DNA from: Caulobacterales bacterium 32-69-10
GTDB lineage: Bacteria; Pseudomonadota; Alphaproteobacteria; Caulobacterales; Caulobacteraceae
Direction: 5' to 3'
Assembly: GCA_002280485.1 (NCBI GenBank)
Contig: NCED01000004.1
Span: forward strand, 104,063-168,062
Length of the DNA: 64,000 bases
The notes under the pieces were generated by a model. That model had not been told where the DNA came from. It ran no database searches and was given only the letters and a program-made list of their open reading frames with translations. Shown here piece after piece: positions 1-9,840 of this stretch. A program made the position numbers and the translations under genes. Numbering within the stretch: the stretch's first letter is position 1; each line of letters starts with the position of its first letter.

Positions 1-3000
1 GGCGCGCCTGCTCCTGGGTGTTGAGGCTGTCGACGTCGCGGACCGAGCCTTCCAGCCGGCCCTGCAGCTCGCGGGCGACGCCCAGCTCGCCGGCCTCGTA
101 AGCCAGGGCGATGACCCCGGCCAGGTCGCGCAGCGGGCTCTGGTACCAATCCTGCTCGTCCTTGAAGCCGAGCGCGCGACTGGCCTGAACGAAGCTGTCG
201 TGGGCCCGGGCCCGGTCGCCCATCAGGGCCAACCCGGCGCCGACATGGGCCCTGGCGAGCGGCGAGGGCTCGTCCTTCATCTGTACGTCGTGGAACCAGC
301 GCAGCCGGGCAAGATCGCCCTGCTTGGCCTTGGCCAACACATAGAGGGCGTAGGCCGAGGCGCGGCTGCGCATGCGGGCGGTGGCCGCCGCCGAGGCCTG
401 GGGCGTCGCCGCCCAGGTCTGCGGATACTCCAGCCGATAGTTGACCGAGGCGAAGCCCGAGGGCCGCGAGATCATCCGCATGGCGGCGATGGCCCGGGTC
501 ATGGCGTCGGCCGGCACCGCCGCGCCGCGGGCCCTGGCCTCGACCAGGAAGTCGGTGGTGTAGGCGCCCATCCAGGCGTCGGCCTCGGCGTCGCCCGGCC
601 GCCACAGGCCGAACGCCCCGTCCACCCCTTGCCGGTCGAGCAGTCTGGACACCGTCCCATTGAGGGCGGTGGGGATCACCCGCAGCTTGGGATCGGCGCT
701 CAGGGCCTGGGCGTACAGCAGGGGATAGGCGCCTGAGACCAGCTGCTCGGTGCAGCCGTAGGGGTAGCGGGACAGGCTCTCGGCGATGGGGCCGGGGTCG
801 AAGCCGCGGAAGGGCGAGTAGGACACGGTCATGTTGACCGTTCCCGCCGCCAGGCCCGACAGCAGCGCCGGCGCTGGGGTGAAGCTCTGCCCCGGACCCT
901 GCAGGGTGGTGGTGGTGCGGATCAGCGGCCCCCAGCCCAGGCGGGTCTGGAGGGGATAGTTCGATGTGGCGTTGAAGCCCGGCCCGGAAACCTTGAGGTC
1001 CACCCGGCCGATCCCGGCCGAGGCGGGGGCGTTGAGCGGCGTGCGCTCGACGACGCGCTGGCCGACCATGAGCTGGTAGAGCTTGCGGAAGGGCGCGGCG
1101 ATGCCGCCGGAGCCGAAGATCTCGGCCACATAGGCGCCGGCGCGGCCTTCGAGGTTGTGCAGCTCCAGGGTCGCGAAGGCCCTGTCGCCCGGCGACAGGA
1201 AGCGCGGGGTGGCCAGCTCGGCCACCACCGGCAGGCGTACGGTCATGCTGGCCTGGCCGGCGCCCACCGCCTCGTCGGTCCAGGCCACCGCCATCAGGCG
1301 CAGCTCGCCGTTGAAGTCGGCGGCGGGCAGCCGCACCTCGGCCTTGCCGCCGGCCCCGGTCTGGACCACCCCCGACCACAGGGCCACGGTCTTGAACGGG
1401 GTGACGGTCAGGCCCTCGCCGCCGATCTCGTCGCCGCCGAAGGCGACCTTGCTTGCCGCGCCGAGGTTCGGATCGAGCAGGCGGCCGTAGTCGTCGCGGT
1501 AATCGAGGCTGAGGGCCCGCTTGCCGAAATACCACTTGGCCGGATCGGGGCTCTCCTGGCGGGTCAGGCGCAGGATGCCCTCGTCCACCGCCGCGACGGT
1601 GACATAGGCCTTGCCGCCGAGGCCGAGGCCCTGGACGGTCACCGGCACGACGATGGGCGCCTTGGAGTTGAGCTTGGCCGGGGTCCCCAGGGTCACGGTC
1701 AGCTTGCGCGACTTCGGATCGAGCGGAACGTAGACGAGGCCCAGGGCCCGGCGGGGCTTGGGCGTCGCGGCCGGGTCGCGGGGCTGGATCACCGACACCA
1801 GCACATAGGCCCCGCCGCCCCAGGCGGCCGAGGTCTTCAGCTTCACCGTCGTGCAGCCCTTGGGGACGGAGACGGTGCGGAAATCGATCAGCCGGTCGGT
1901 GGCGACCGCGACCTGCGCCTCGCCCGCGTAGGGCGCCTGGATGGTCACCTCGACCGTGTCGCCCTGGGCGTAGGCCTTGGTCCCGGCGCTGACCCGGGCG
2001 CTGTCCGGCGGCTCGGCCCCGGCGGCGGGCTCGCCCCAGCCGGAGGCGAGGCGGATCACGGTGCGCGCGCCGGTGGTCGGCTCCTCCAGCACCAGGCGGT
2101 AGTCGCCCCAGGGCAGGCGGCGGCTGAGGCGGGCCGGAGCCGCCGTCCCGACATTCACCGTCCCGCGCATGATCACCGCGTCGCGGCTGGTGCGGCGCCA
2201 TTCCCAGCGGCCGTCCTTCTGGAACCAGTCGTAGTCCCAGTTCTCCGAGATCAGCGAATAGGCGACCTTCGAGGCCGCGATCCGCTGGCCGGCGGCGCTC
2301 ACCGCCACGATGTCGAAGGTGGTGGTGGGCGCGTCGCCCGAGCCCGTGCTGGCGGTCTTGACGCCGAGGTAGAGCGGCTTGGTGCGCAGCTTGAGGGTCA
2401 GGCCCTCGCGCACGGGACGGCCGCCCGGCTCGAACACCGAGGCGGTGACGGCGGCGGCGAGGGGCGCGGCGGTGTCGCCGGCCTGGCTGGAATCGAAGGC
2501 CTGCACGGCCCGGCCCGAGCCGTCGGTGACGGTCTGGGCGAGTTCGACGAACTTCTCCTGGTAGAGGTTCTGCTCGTCGCCCCAGCGATAGCCGGCCAGC
2601 GCCGGGAACGGGTTGGGATCGGGGCGGATACGGGCCTCGCCCTGCACGTCGAGCCCGGCGCCGTCGGCGCCGTAGAGGAAGCGGGCCAGGATATCGACAT
2701 TGCGCACCTCGCCGGGCCCGAGCGCGCGGCTGGCGTCGCCGACAGCGGTCACCGCCAGGCGCTGGGGCACGAAGTCCTCGACCCCGAACGACAGTTCGCC
2801 CACGGGCTCCTCGACGCCTTCGATCTCGATGGCCGCCCGCCAGCGGCCCCGCGGGGCGCCGGCCGGAATGGCCACGTCGCGGGCCACCGCGCCGTTGGCG
2901 GCCTTGTCGAAGGCGATGCGCTGGTACTCGACGCCGGAGGGCCGGCGGACCACCAGGGCGCCTTTCCTGTCCTTGACGGCCTTGGTCTCGTTGTCGCGGA

Positions 3001-4300
3001 TCAGGCCGACGAGGTGGACCGTCTCGCCCGGGCGATAGACGCCCCGGTCGGCGTAGAGATAGGCGTCGATCCCGGCCTCGGCGGTGACGCTGCGCCCCCC
3101 CACCCCCTGGTTCGACAGGTCGACCGGCGAGCGGTCGAGGTCGAGGGCCGCGAAGTCGGCGTTCGGCCCATAGGCCATCAGCATGCGCGGCTTGGAGCCG
3201 TCTTCGCCCTTGAGCAGGGCCTTGGCGAAGCGCACCCGGCCAGAGCCGTCGGTGGTCGCCGACGCGAGGTCCTCGCCGTCCTTGGCCACCAGCGAGACCT
3301 TCACCCCGGAAAGGGTCTTGGCGGATTTGAGCGAGCGGACCACCACGTCGAGGCTGTCCGAGCCCGAATAGGCCATCAGCGCCATATCGGTGAACAGGAT
3401 CCAGCGCCGGGCCTGGGCCGGATTGCCGTCGTCGGACTGGCCCTTGGCCTTCACGGCCCGGGCGCCCGAGGCGTCCTTGGCCCTCACCACATAGGCTCCG
3501 GCCCGCATCTCCTTCAGCACCGCGCCGAGGGGGAAGACGGTGACCATGCGGCGGGCGCCCTGTTGCGGCGCCACGGCCACCTCGCCCTTCCACACCACCC
3601 GGCCGTCCTCGCCCGCGGCGTCTTCGCCGTACTCGTAGTTGTAGTCGCCCTCCGGCGTGGGGTCGGGGGCCGCGATCTGCTTGCGCACGAGGTTGCGGTC
3701 CGGCACGCGGACGACCTCGATGGCCAGGCGCTGGACGTTGACCGTCTCGATGCCCAGGCCGTCAGCCTCTTCGCGCGGCAGGATCACCCCCTGGCCGGAG
3801 AAGCCGACGTAAGGGGGCTGTTCGCCGAAGGTGAAGTCGACGTCGGCGTTGGCGGCCAGGGTCTCGCCGGTGCGGGCCTTCAGCCCCTTCAGCAGGGTGA
3901 CCCGGTGGCCGTAGAAGCCGCCGCCGCCGACGCACAGCTCGTCGCCGCGGGCGTTGACCGCTGGCGGCCGGTCGAGCTCCGGGGTGATCTGGACGAAGTC
4001 GCTGTAGGAAATCGAGCCGTCCAGCGGCCGGGTCATGCGCACGCAGGCCAGGGGCTCGGGACCGGTGGTGTCGACCCGGGTGGTCCATACCGCAAAGCCC
4101 GCCGGCTTGGCCGGGGTGGCGCGGGGGGCGTTCGCGTCACGGATCTTGCCGAAGAAGGGCCAGGCGAAGCCGGTCTGGGCTGGCTTGCCGCCCGCCGCCG
4201 GAGTGGGGGCCGGGGCCTTGGCCACCAGCCAGCCGCCCCCGAAGCCGACCAGCAGGGCGGCGGCCGCCGCGACTGCCGATGCGCGATTGAACGGCCCCAT
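1..4300 (-). CDS. Alpha-2-macroglobulin family protein (C-terminus outside window)
   Basis: A large periplasmic protease-trapping protein of the bacterial alpha-2-macroglobulin family (YfhM-like). About 1,433 residues are visible and the C-terminus lies beyond base 1. The start at 4300 gives a hydrophobic N-terminal helix (about residues 9-28), suiting an exported or membrane-anchored protein, followed by MG-type beta domains. The thioester motif GCTEQ is present, with its Cys codon at 752-754 (about residue 1183) and the Gln three residues on, so this is a thioester-bearing member and not the degenerate type. In many proteobacteria the gene precedes pbpC; the downstream neighbour is not visible here. 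The plus strand opposite carries a long open frame that is a GC-rich shadow. Confidence 0.93.
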   Translation of the reverse strand, partial: MGPFNRASAVAAAAALLVGFGGGWLVAKAPAPTPAAGGKPAQTGFAWPFFGKIRDANAPRATPAKPAGFAVWTTRVDTTGPEPLACVRMTRPLDGSISYSDFVQITPELDRPPAVNARGDELCVGGGGFYGHRVTLLKGLKARTGETLAANADVDFTFGEQPPYVGFSGQGVILPREEADGLGIETVNVQRLAIEVVRVPDRNLVRKQIAAPDPTPEGDYNYEYGEDAAGEDGRVVWKGEVAVAPQQGARRMVTVFPLGAVLKEMRAGAYVVRAKDASGARAVKAKGQSDDGNPAQARRWILFTDMALMAYSGSDSLDVVVRSLKSAKTLSGVKVSLVAKDGEDLASATTDGSGRVRFAKALLKGEDGSKPRMLMAYGPNADFAALDLDRSPVDLSNQGVGGRSVTAEAGIDAYLYADRGVYRPGETVHLVGLIRDNETKAVKDRKGALVVRRPSGVEYQRIAFDKAANGAVARDVAIPAGAPRGRWRAAIEIEGVEEPVGELSFGVEDFVPQRLAVTAVGDASRALGPGEVRNVDILARFLYGADGAGLDVQGEARIRPDPNPFPALAGYRWGDEQNLYQEKFVELAQTVTDGSGRAVQAFDSSQAGDTAAPLAAAVTASVFEPGGRPVREGLTLKLRTKPLYLGVKTASTGSGDAPTTTFDIVAVSAAGQRIAASKVAYSLISENWDYDWFQKDGRWEWRRTSRDAVIMRGTVNVGTAAPARLSRRLPWGDYRLVLEEPTTGARTVIRLASGWGEPAAGAEPPDSARVSAGTKAYAQGDTVEVTIQAPYAGEAQVAVATDRLIDFRTVSVPKGCTTVKLKTSAAWGGGAYVLVSVIQPRDPAATPKPRRALGLVYVPLDPKSRKLTVTLGTPAKLNSKAPIVVPVTVQGLGLGGKAYVTVAAVDEGILRLTRQESPDPAKWYFGKRALSLDYRDDYGRLLDPNLGAASKVAFGGDEIGGEGLTVTPFKTVALWSGVVQTGAGGKAEVRLPAADFNGELRLMAVAWTDEAVGAGQASMTVRLPVVAELATPRFLSPGDRAFATLELHNLEGRAGAYVAEIFGSGGIAAPFRKLYQLMVGQRVVERTPLNAPASAGIGRVDLKVSGPGFNATSNYPLQTRLGWGPLIRTTTTLQGPGQSFTPAPALLSGLAAGTVNMTVSYSPFRGFDPGPIAESLSRYPYGCTEQLVSGAYPLLYAQALSADPKLRVIPTALNGTVSRLLDRQGVDGAFGLWRPGDAEADAWMGAYTTDFLVEARARGAAVPADAMTRAIAAMRMISRPSGFASVNYRLEYPQTWAATPQASAAATARMRSRASAYALYVLAKAKQGDLARLRWFHDVQMKDEPSPLARAHVGAGLALMGDRARAHDSFVQASRALGFKDEQDWYQSPLRDLAGVIALAYEAGELGVARELQGRLEGSVRDVDSLNTQEQAR

Positions 4301-4395
4301 GCTTCGATCCCCACCCGTGCTCGGCGGTGATGTGGCCTGAGCCGCGGGGGCGGGTCAAATGGCGCCTATGTGAGGGCCCTTCCGCGCGTCGCCGT

Positions 4396-6615
4396 TTACT
4401 TCCCCATGTGCGCCACGAGCGCCCCGAGGATGTTGGTGTAGTCGTCGCTCCACGGCCGTGAGCCGCCGGGATCGGTCGCCGTCCAGCGCGGGTCGGCCTT
4501 GAAGCGGGCGAGGTCGGCTTCGGTGCGGGCCAGCATCATCACCCCGGACGGGGTCACCTCGGGCGAGGGGCCCATCTGGCGGGTCGGGGTGAACAGCTGC
4601 TGCAGGCTGGCGGCGCCGATCTCCCGGGCCACGGCGGCGGCGGGGCCGGTCAGCTCCAGGTTCCGGTTGGTGAGGTGGAGCAGCAGCACGCCGCCGGGGG
4701 CCAGCTTGTCGAGATAGCTGCGCATGGCTTCGACCGTCAGCAGGTGGGTAGGCACGGCGTCGGAGGAGAAGGCGTCGATCAGCAGCAGGTCGAAGGCGCC
4801 GGCCGGCTCCCGAGCCAGGGTCAGCCGGGCGTCGCCCAGGCGATAGTCGACGGCCCCGTGGGCGCAGGTGGTGAGATAGCTGAAAGACCCGGAATCGCGC
4901 GCCACGGCCAGCACCGCCGGGTCGATCTCGAAGAACCGCAGGGAGTCGCCGGGCCGGGTGAAGGCGGCGACCGCGCCGGCGCCGAGGCCCACCGTCCCGA
5001 TGCGCAGGGGCGGGGCGCCCGGCGCGGTCAGGGCCGTGAACACCTGGCCTATGGGGGTATGGGGTGAATAGTAGCTCATCGGCTGGCACACGTTGGCGGG
5101 GGGCCGCATCTGGGCCCCGTGCACCGTGGTGCCGTTGAACAGCAGGCGCACCGGCCGCATGGCTGGGTCGACCATGTCGGTCACCTTGTGGACGCCGAAG
5201 AAGCTGCGGCGCAGGTCCACCACATTGAGGAAATCCGCGCCGAGTTCGCCGGCAAGCAGGGCGGCGGCCAGCAATCCGGCGAACATCGGGCCACGGTCGC
5301 GCAGCAGGAAGGCCGCCGACAGGGCGACGGCCAGGGCGGCGAAGGCGAAGGCCGACCCCGGCTCCGGCAGGTTGCCCAAGGCCAGGGCCACGGCCGCGGC
5401 GGCGAGGCCGCCGGCGAGGGCGGCGATTTCCCAGCGGCGCGGCCGCCCCGTCCCCCACGGCCGGGCCAGGCCGGCCAGGGCCAGGGCGATCGGATATTCC
5501 CACACGTAGTTGAAGAGCATGGGGGCGAGGAAGGCGTTGAAGCCGCCGCCGATCACCCCGCCCACCGACATCAGGAGATAGAATTCGGTGAGCTTCTCGG
5601 GGGCGGGCCGCCGCGCCGCCAGGGCTTGGTGGCAGACCAGGGCGGTCAGAAAGAAGGCCACGAGATGGACCGACAGCTGCAGCGGCCAGCTGCCCCCCGG
5701 GAACGGCAGCAGCACGACGCAGGCGCAGGCCGCCGGGGCCTGCCACAGGAGGGCCCGCTCGCGGTTGATCAGGGGCCGGGCCTGGAAGGCGATGACGAAG
5801 GTCAGCAGGTAGAGGCCGAGCGGCGCCACCCACAGGAAGGGCGCCGAGGCGACGTCGGTAGTGATGTGGCTGGTGGTCCCCAGCATCAGGCTGGACGGTA
5901 CGGCGGCCAGGGCGACCCAGACCAGCCGGTCGCCCCAGGGGGTAGGGGCGGTCCTCACGACGGCCTTGACGGGCGCGTCGCCCCCCGTCCGGGCCACGAA
6001 CAGGGCGAGGCCCCCGGCCAGAAGGACGAAGAGGCCGTACCCGCCGCTCCACAGGCCGCGCTGGGCCGAGAGGGTGAGCAGGGGCTCGACGATGGCGGGA
6101 TAGGCCAGCAGGGCCAGCAGGCTGCCGAGGTTGGAGGCGGCGTAGAGGACATAGGGGTTCTGCTCGCCGCCGCGGGTGCGGGCGTACCAGGCCTGCAGCA
6201 GCGGGGCGGTGGCCGAAAGGGCCGCGAAGGGCGCGCCGATGGACAGGGTCAGCATGCCCATCAGCCACAGGGCGGGCATCCCCGCCGCCGGGGGCTCGCC
6301 CATGACGGCCGAAAGCCTGAGCGGCAGGGTCAGGGCGGCGGCGAGCAGCACCGCCACATGGATCACCGCCTGGGCCCGCACCGAGCGGATCCACCGCTGC
6401 AGGCCGTGGGCGTAGGCGTAGCCGACGAGAAGCGCGATCTGGAAGAAGGCCAAGCTGGTGTTCCACACCGCCGGGCTGCCGCCCAAAAGCGGCAGGATCA
6501 GCTTGCCCATCATGGGCTCGACCAGGAAGACCAGGGCCGCGCTCATGAACACGGCGCCGGCGAACAGGCCCGGCAGGGCGGCGGCGCGGGGCGCTGGGAT
6601 GGCCATATCGGTCAT
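4396..6615 (-). CDS. Fused MFS-type membrane protein / spermidine synthase-like protein
   Basis: Encodes 739 aa. The first 480 or so residues hold many hydrophobic segments resembling an MFS-like integral membrane domain. The last 240 or so form a soluble spermidine synthase-like Rossmann domain, with the glycine-rich nucleotide loop TVGLGAGAVAAF, an acidic ribose-binding stretch (FFEIDPAVL) and the motif LIDAFSSDAVPTHLLT. Fused proteins of this kind are widespread in bacteria; whether they make polyamines is not established. The ATG at 6615 is followed by a second possible ATG at 6606. The gene stands alone, with the KDPGal aldolase gene upstream on the same strand about 75 bp away. Confidence 0.88.
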   Translation of the reverse strand: MTDMAIPAPRAAALPGLFAGAVFMSAALVFLVEPMMGKLILPLLGGSPAVWNTSLAFFQIALLVGYAYAHGLQRWIRSVRAQAVIHVAVLLAAALTLPLRLSAVMGEPPAAGMPALWLMGMLTLSIGAPFAALSATAPLLQAWYARTRGGEQNPYVLYAASNLGSLLALLAYPAIVEPLLTLSAQRGLWSGGYGLFVLLAGGLALFVARTGGDAPVKAVVRTAPTPWGDRLVWVALAAVPSSLMLGTTSHITTDVASAPFLWVAPLGLYLLTFVIAFQARPLINRERALLWQAPAACACVVLLPFPGGSWPLQLSVHLVAFFLTALVCHQALAARRPAPEKLTEFYLLMSVGGVIGGGFNAFLAPMLFNYVWEYPIALALAGLARPWGTGRPRRWEIAALAGGLAAAAVALALGNLPEPGSAFAFAALAVALSAAFLLRDRGPMFAGLLAAALLAGELGADFLNVVDLRRSFFGVHKVTDMVDPAMRPVRLLFNGTTVHGAQMRPPANVCQPMSYYSPHTPIGQVFTALTAPGAPPLRIGTVGLGAGAVAAFTRPGDSLRFFEIDPAVLAVARDSGSFSYLTTCAHGAVDYRLGDARLTLAREPAGAFDLLLIDAFSSDAVPTHLLTVEAMRSYLDKLAPGGVLLLHLTNRNLELTGPAAAVAREIGAASLQQLFTPTRQMGPSPEVTPSGVMMLARTEADLARFKADPRWTATDPGGSRPWSDDYTNILGALVAHMGK

Positions 6616-6689
6616 GGGGGCTCGCGGCGACGCGGGTTCAGGCCGCCACCATCGCGGCCCCGCCTTGAGGTTTGGCTAACGGGGGCCCT

Positions 6690-7331
6690 CTACTGGCGAG
6701 TCTGGTCCGCCGTCATGAGCGCCGTCACGGCGGCGACCGCCGCGAGGGCGGCCTCCTTGACCTGCGCAGGCGTGAAGCCCGGCTTGTAGAGCGAACCGCC
6801 AAGGCCGAATCCGCGGGCGCCGGCGGCCCACCAGGCCGGCATCTCGTCCAGCCTGACTCCGCCGACCGGCTGGACCACCGCTTCGGCCGGCAATACCGCC
6901 TTGAGCGCCTTCAGATGGCGGGGGCCATAGGTCGACGCCGGGAACAGCTTCAGATAGCGCGCGCCCGCCGCCAGGGCGCAGAAGGCCTCGGTGGCGCTGG
7001 CGAAGCCCGGCATGGGGACCATGCCGCATTCAACGGCATGGCGGATCACCGCCGGGTCCGTGTTCGGCGAGACGATGAGCTTGCCGCCGGCCTGGGCCAC
7101 GGCGTCCACGGCCCCGGGCCCCAGGACCGTGCCCGCGCCATAGACCACCCGCCCCGTCATCGCCTTGAGCCGCGCTATGCTGTCCAAGGGTTCGGGGGAA
7201 TTGAGCGGCACTTCCAGCACGCGCACCCCGGCCGAATACAGGGCCTCGGCCACGGCCAGGATCTCGTCCGGTTTCACGCCGCGCAGGATGGCGATGATCG
7301 GCATCTGCGCCAGGGCTTCGTCCAGGGTCAA
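6690..7331 (-). CDS. dgoA: 2-dehydro-3-deoxy-6-phosphogalactonate aldolase
   Basis: Encodes 213 aa, the full length for a class I KDPG/KDPGal aldolase. It should cleave 2-keto-3-deoxy-6-phosphogalactonate to pyruvate and glyceraldehyde 3-phosphate. Visible catalytic features are the Schiff-base lysine in YLKLFPAS (about Lys128) and the general acid/base glutamate in LEVPLN (Glu40), with the phosphate-binding GGV and LGGSLY loops near the C-terminus. The start overlaps the stop of the upstream kinase gene by ATGA, so the two are translationally coupled. The kinase partner argues for the galactonate (De Ley-Doudoroff) enzyme over the gluconate KDPG aldolase. Confidence 0.92.
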   Translation of the reverse strand: MTLDEALAQMPIIAILRGVKPDEILAVAEALYSAGVRVLEVPLNSPEPLDSIARLKAMTGRVVYGAGTVLGPGAVDAVAQAGGKLIVSPNTDPAVIRHAVECGMVPMPGFASATEAFCALAAGARYLKLFPASTYGPRHLKALKAVLPAEAVVQPVGGVRLDEMPAWWAAGARGFGLGGSLYKPGFTPAQVKEAALAAVAAVTALMTADQTRQ

Positions 7332-8254
7332 CGTACCGACTCCATCTCGAACAGGGCGCCAAGCCCGGCCAGCACGGCGGCGTCGCCGTCATGGATTGAA
7401 ACCGTCGCCCAGGCCGTTTCAAGCGCGCGCTGGTAGCGGCGGCAAAGATCGAGGTCGCCGAGCAGGACCACCGGCGTGCCGACGCCGGCTCCGAGCAGGG
7501 CGGGGGTGCCCGCCACATCGGCGCCGATCAGCAGGCCGGAGAGGTAGGACTTCACCTGCTCGGGCTTCATGGTCCCCCCAGCGACGCGGGCCCTGGCCGT
7601 GAACAGCCGCGAGGCCAGAGCCGTGCCGTCCCCGGCAGCCTTCTGTCCCTCGTCGAAGGCGGATTCGTCCTCGGGGGCGTCGTCATAGCCGGGCGGCGCG
7701 CGCAGGACGCTGTACTTGCGCAGCACGTCGAACAGCTCGCCGGTCATGGCGGTGACGAAACGCTCGATCCGGCCATCGACCAGCAGGACCCATTTGGTGT
7801 GGGTGCCGGGGTGGCAGACCAGGCGCTTGCCCCGCGATCGCTCGGGCGAGCCGGCGATCCATCCCAGGATCTGGACCTCTTCGCCGCGCATCACATCCAG
7901 GCCGCCGTCCGACCTCAGGCAGCACAGGCCGGGCACGATGAACACCGGCGGCCCCGAGGTGGAGATTCGTTTCAGCCCGCCGGCCAGCGTCTTCAGATCG
8001 GCGGGGCAAGGAAAGTAGTCCACTTGCCGCCAGCCCAGATTGGACCCGACCATCCCGCACAGGATGGCCGGCAGCCCCTCGGCGCCCAGCGCGGGCCGCA
8101 CCGTGTCCTCGAACCGCTCCGCCGCCTCGCCGGGGGCCAGGCGGGAAACGCCGAGCGGGAACTCGCGATGAGCCTCGACCTGCCCGCCTGCCCCGACGAC
8201 CCAGGCGCGAAGGTTGGTCGTGCCCCAGTCGACGGCGAGGAAACGGTTGGGCAT
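7328..8254 (-). CDS. dgoK: 2-dehydro-3-deoxygalactonokinase
   Basis: Encodes 308 aa of the DgoK family, an ASKHA-fold kinase that phosphorylates 2-keto-3-deoxygalactonate. The N-terminal phosphate-1 loop FLAVDWGTTNLRAW fixes the start at 8254, even though the frame stays open further upstream. Other family blocks visible are CGMVGSNLGWRQ, VMRGEEVQILGW and CHPGTHTKWV. It lies 65 bp after the pyruvate kinase gene and overlaps dgoA by 4 bp. No galactonate dehydratase, dehydrogenase or transporter is in the window, so the upper pathway must be encoded elsewhere. Confidence 0.93.
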   Translation of the reverse strand: MPNRFLAVDWGTTNLRAWVVGAGGQVEAHREFPLGVSRLAPGEAAERFEDTVRPALGAEGLPAILCGMVGSNLGWRQVDYFPCPADLKTLAGGLKRISTSGPPVFIVPGLCCLRSDGGLDVMRGEEVQILGWIAGSPERSRGKRLVCHPGTHTKWVLLVDGRIERFVTAMTGELFDVLRKYSVLRAPPGYDDAPEDESAFDEGQKAAGDGTALASRLFTARARVAGGTMKPEQVKSYLSGLLIGADVAGTPALLGAGVGTPVVLLGDLDLCRRYQRALETAWATVSIHDGDAAVLAGLGALFEMESVR

Positions 8255-8319
8255 GACGGGTTCCAGACGAGCGTAGGATGTATAACGCCGTGGCCTCCCT
8301 GCGGGATGCAGCCTGTCCG

Positions 8320-9741
8320 CTATCTTGCGGGTGGGGCGTGGGCGAGGCGCAGGAGGTTGGCCGAGCCGGGGGCGCCGAAGGGCGTGCCGGCCACGATCAG
8401 GATACGCTCGCCGGGCCGGGCGAGGCCCAGCTCCACGGCCAGGTGGACCGCCTCGGCGGTCATGTCCTCGAGGTTGTCGGGGTCGACGCCGATGCGGGGT
8501 TCGAGCCCCCACACCAGGGACAGCCGGCGCGCCACCCTCGGGTCGGGCGTCAGGGTGAGCACCGGCTGCAGCGGCCGCTCCCGGGCGAGGAGGCGGGCGG
8601 TCCAGCCGGTGGAGGTGAAGGAGACCAGGCAGGCGGTGGTGCCGGCCTCGGCCGCGCGCCGGGCGGCGGCCACCAGGATGTCGGCGTCCTGGTCGTCGGT
8701 GGGCTGCTGAGCGGCCATCAGGCCGGGCCAGTGCGGGTCGCGCTCCACCCGCTCGATGATGCGGTTCATCATCGTGACGGATTCGACGGGGAACAGGCCC
8801 GAGGCGCTCTCCCCCGACAGCATCAGGGCGTCGGCGCCCTCGTAGACCGCATTGGCCACGTCCGACGCCTCGGCGCGGGTGGGCGTGGCGTTGACCGTCA
8901 TGGAATCGAGCATCTGGGTGGCGATGATCGCCGGCACCCCGCGCACCCGGGCGGCGCGCAAGATGGCCTTCTGGGCCACCGGCACCTCCTCAGGCTCCAG
9001 CTCGACGCCGAGGTCGCCGCGGGCCACCATCACCCCGTCGCAGAGGTCCAGGATGGCCTCGAGGTCCTCCAGCGCCTTGGGCTTCTCGATCTTGGCGAGG
9101 CAAGCGGCCCGGCCCTGCACGATCTTGCGCAGTTCGGCCATGTCGGCGGCCGACTGCACGAAGGACAGGGCGATCCAGTCGACGCCGATCCTCAGCGCGA
9201 AGGCCAGGTCCTCGTGGTCCTTGGGGGTCAGGGCCGGCATGGGGATCACCGCCCCCGGGAGGGCCAGGCCCTTGCGGTCGGACAGGCGCTCGCCCTGCAC
9301 CACCTCGACCTCGGCCCAATCCTTGCCGCACTCGACCACCCGCAGCCGCACCTTGCCGTCGTCGACCAGCAACAGCACGCCGGGGCGCATGGCCGCGAAC
9401 AGCTCCGGATGGGGCAGGTTGACCCGCGTCTCGTCGCCGGGGGCCTTGTCGAGGTCGAGGCGCAGGCGGTAGCCGGGCTGGACGGCGATCGCCCCGTCCT
9501 TGAACTTGCCCAGCCGCAGCTTGGGGCCCTGCAGGTCGGCCAGCACGCCGAGCGGCCGGCCGCACGCGACCTCGGCCTGGCGCACGGCGGCGCAGTTGGC
9601 GGCGTGGTCCTCGTGGCTGCCGTGGCTGAAGTTGAGCCGGAACACGTCGGCGCCGGCGACGGCCAGGGCCAGCACCATCTCGGGGGTGCGGCTGGCGGGG
9701 CCGAGCGTGGCCACGATGCGGGCGCGGCGTGAGCGGATCAT
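8320..9741 (-). CDS. pyk: Pyruvate kinase
   Basis: Encodes 473 aa, the usual length of bacterial pyruvate kinase, which converts PEP and ADP to pyruvate and ATP. Recognisable blocks are the N-terminal TLGPASR, FRLNFSHGSHEDH, the strand leading to LSFVQSAAD, the lysine-containing AKIEKPKAL, the MVARGDLGVE catalytic block with the following VPVAQKAI, and TPTRAEASDVANAV. The C-terminal domain (about residues 340-470) is present. It is the first gene of an apparent pyk-dgoK-dgoA unit, all of which feed pyruvate or triose phosphate. The next gene upstream runs on the other strand, leaving 99 bp between. Confidence 0.96.
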   Translation of the reverse strand: MIRSRRARIVATLGPASRTPEMVLALAVAGADVFRLNFSHGSHEDHAANCAAVRQAEVACGRPLGVLADLQGPKLRLGKFKDGAIAVQPGYRLRLDLDKAPGDETRVNLPHPELFAAMRPGVLLLVDDGKVRLRVVECGKDWAEVEVVQGERLSDRKGLALPGAVIPMPALTPKDHEDLAFALRIGVDWIALSFVQSAADMAELRKIVQGRAACLAKIEKPKALEDLEAILDLCDGVMVARGDLGVELEPEEVPVAQKAILRAARVRGVPAIIATQMLDSMTVNATPTRAEASDVANAVYEGADALMLSGESASGLFPVESVTMMNRIIERVERDPHWPGLMAAQQPTDDQDADILVAAARRAAEAGTTACLVSFTSTGWTARLLARERPLQPVLTLTPDPRVARRLSLVWGLEPRIGVDPDNLEDMTAEAVHLAVELGLARPGERILIVAGTPFGAPGSANLLRLAHAPPAR

Positions 9742-9840
9742 CAGACGTTTCCTACCTACTGCATCGCGCGAGGTTTAGACCGAATCGGTTCGGCGGGACC
9801 ATGGCTTGGCGCCGTGGCCGCGCGCATGTAGCTCGGCGCC

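Noticed and set aside
1157..4330. A plus-strand open frame of 1,057 codons
   Set aside because: It is antisense to the alpha-2-macroglobulin gene; its composition (Gly, Arg, Ala, His-rich, no domain) is that of a GC-rich shadow frame.
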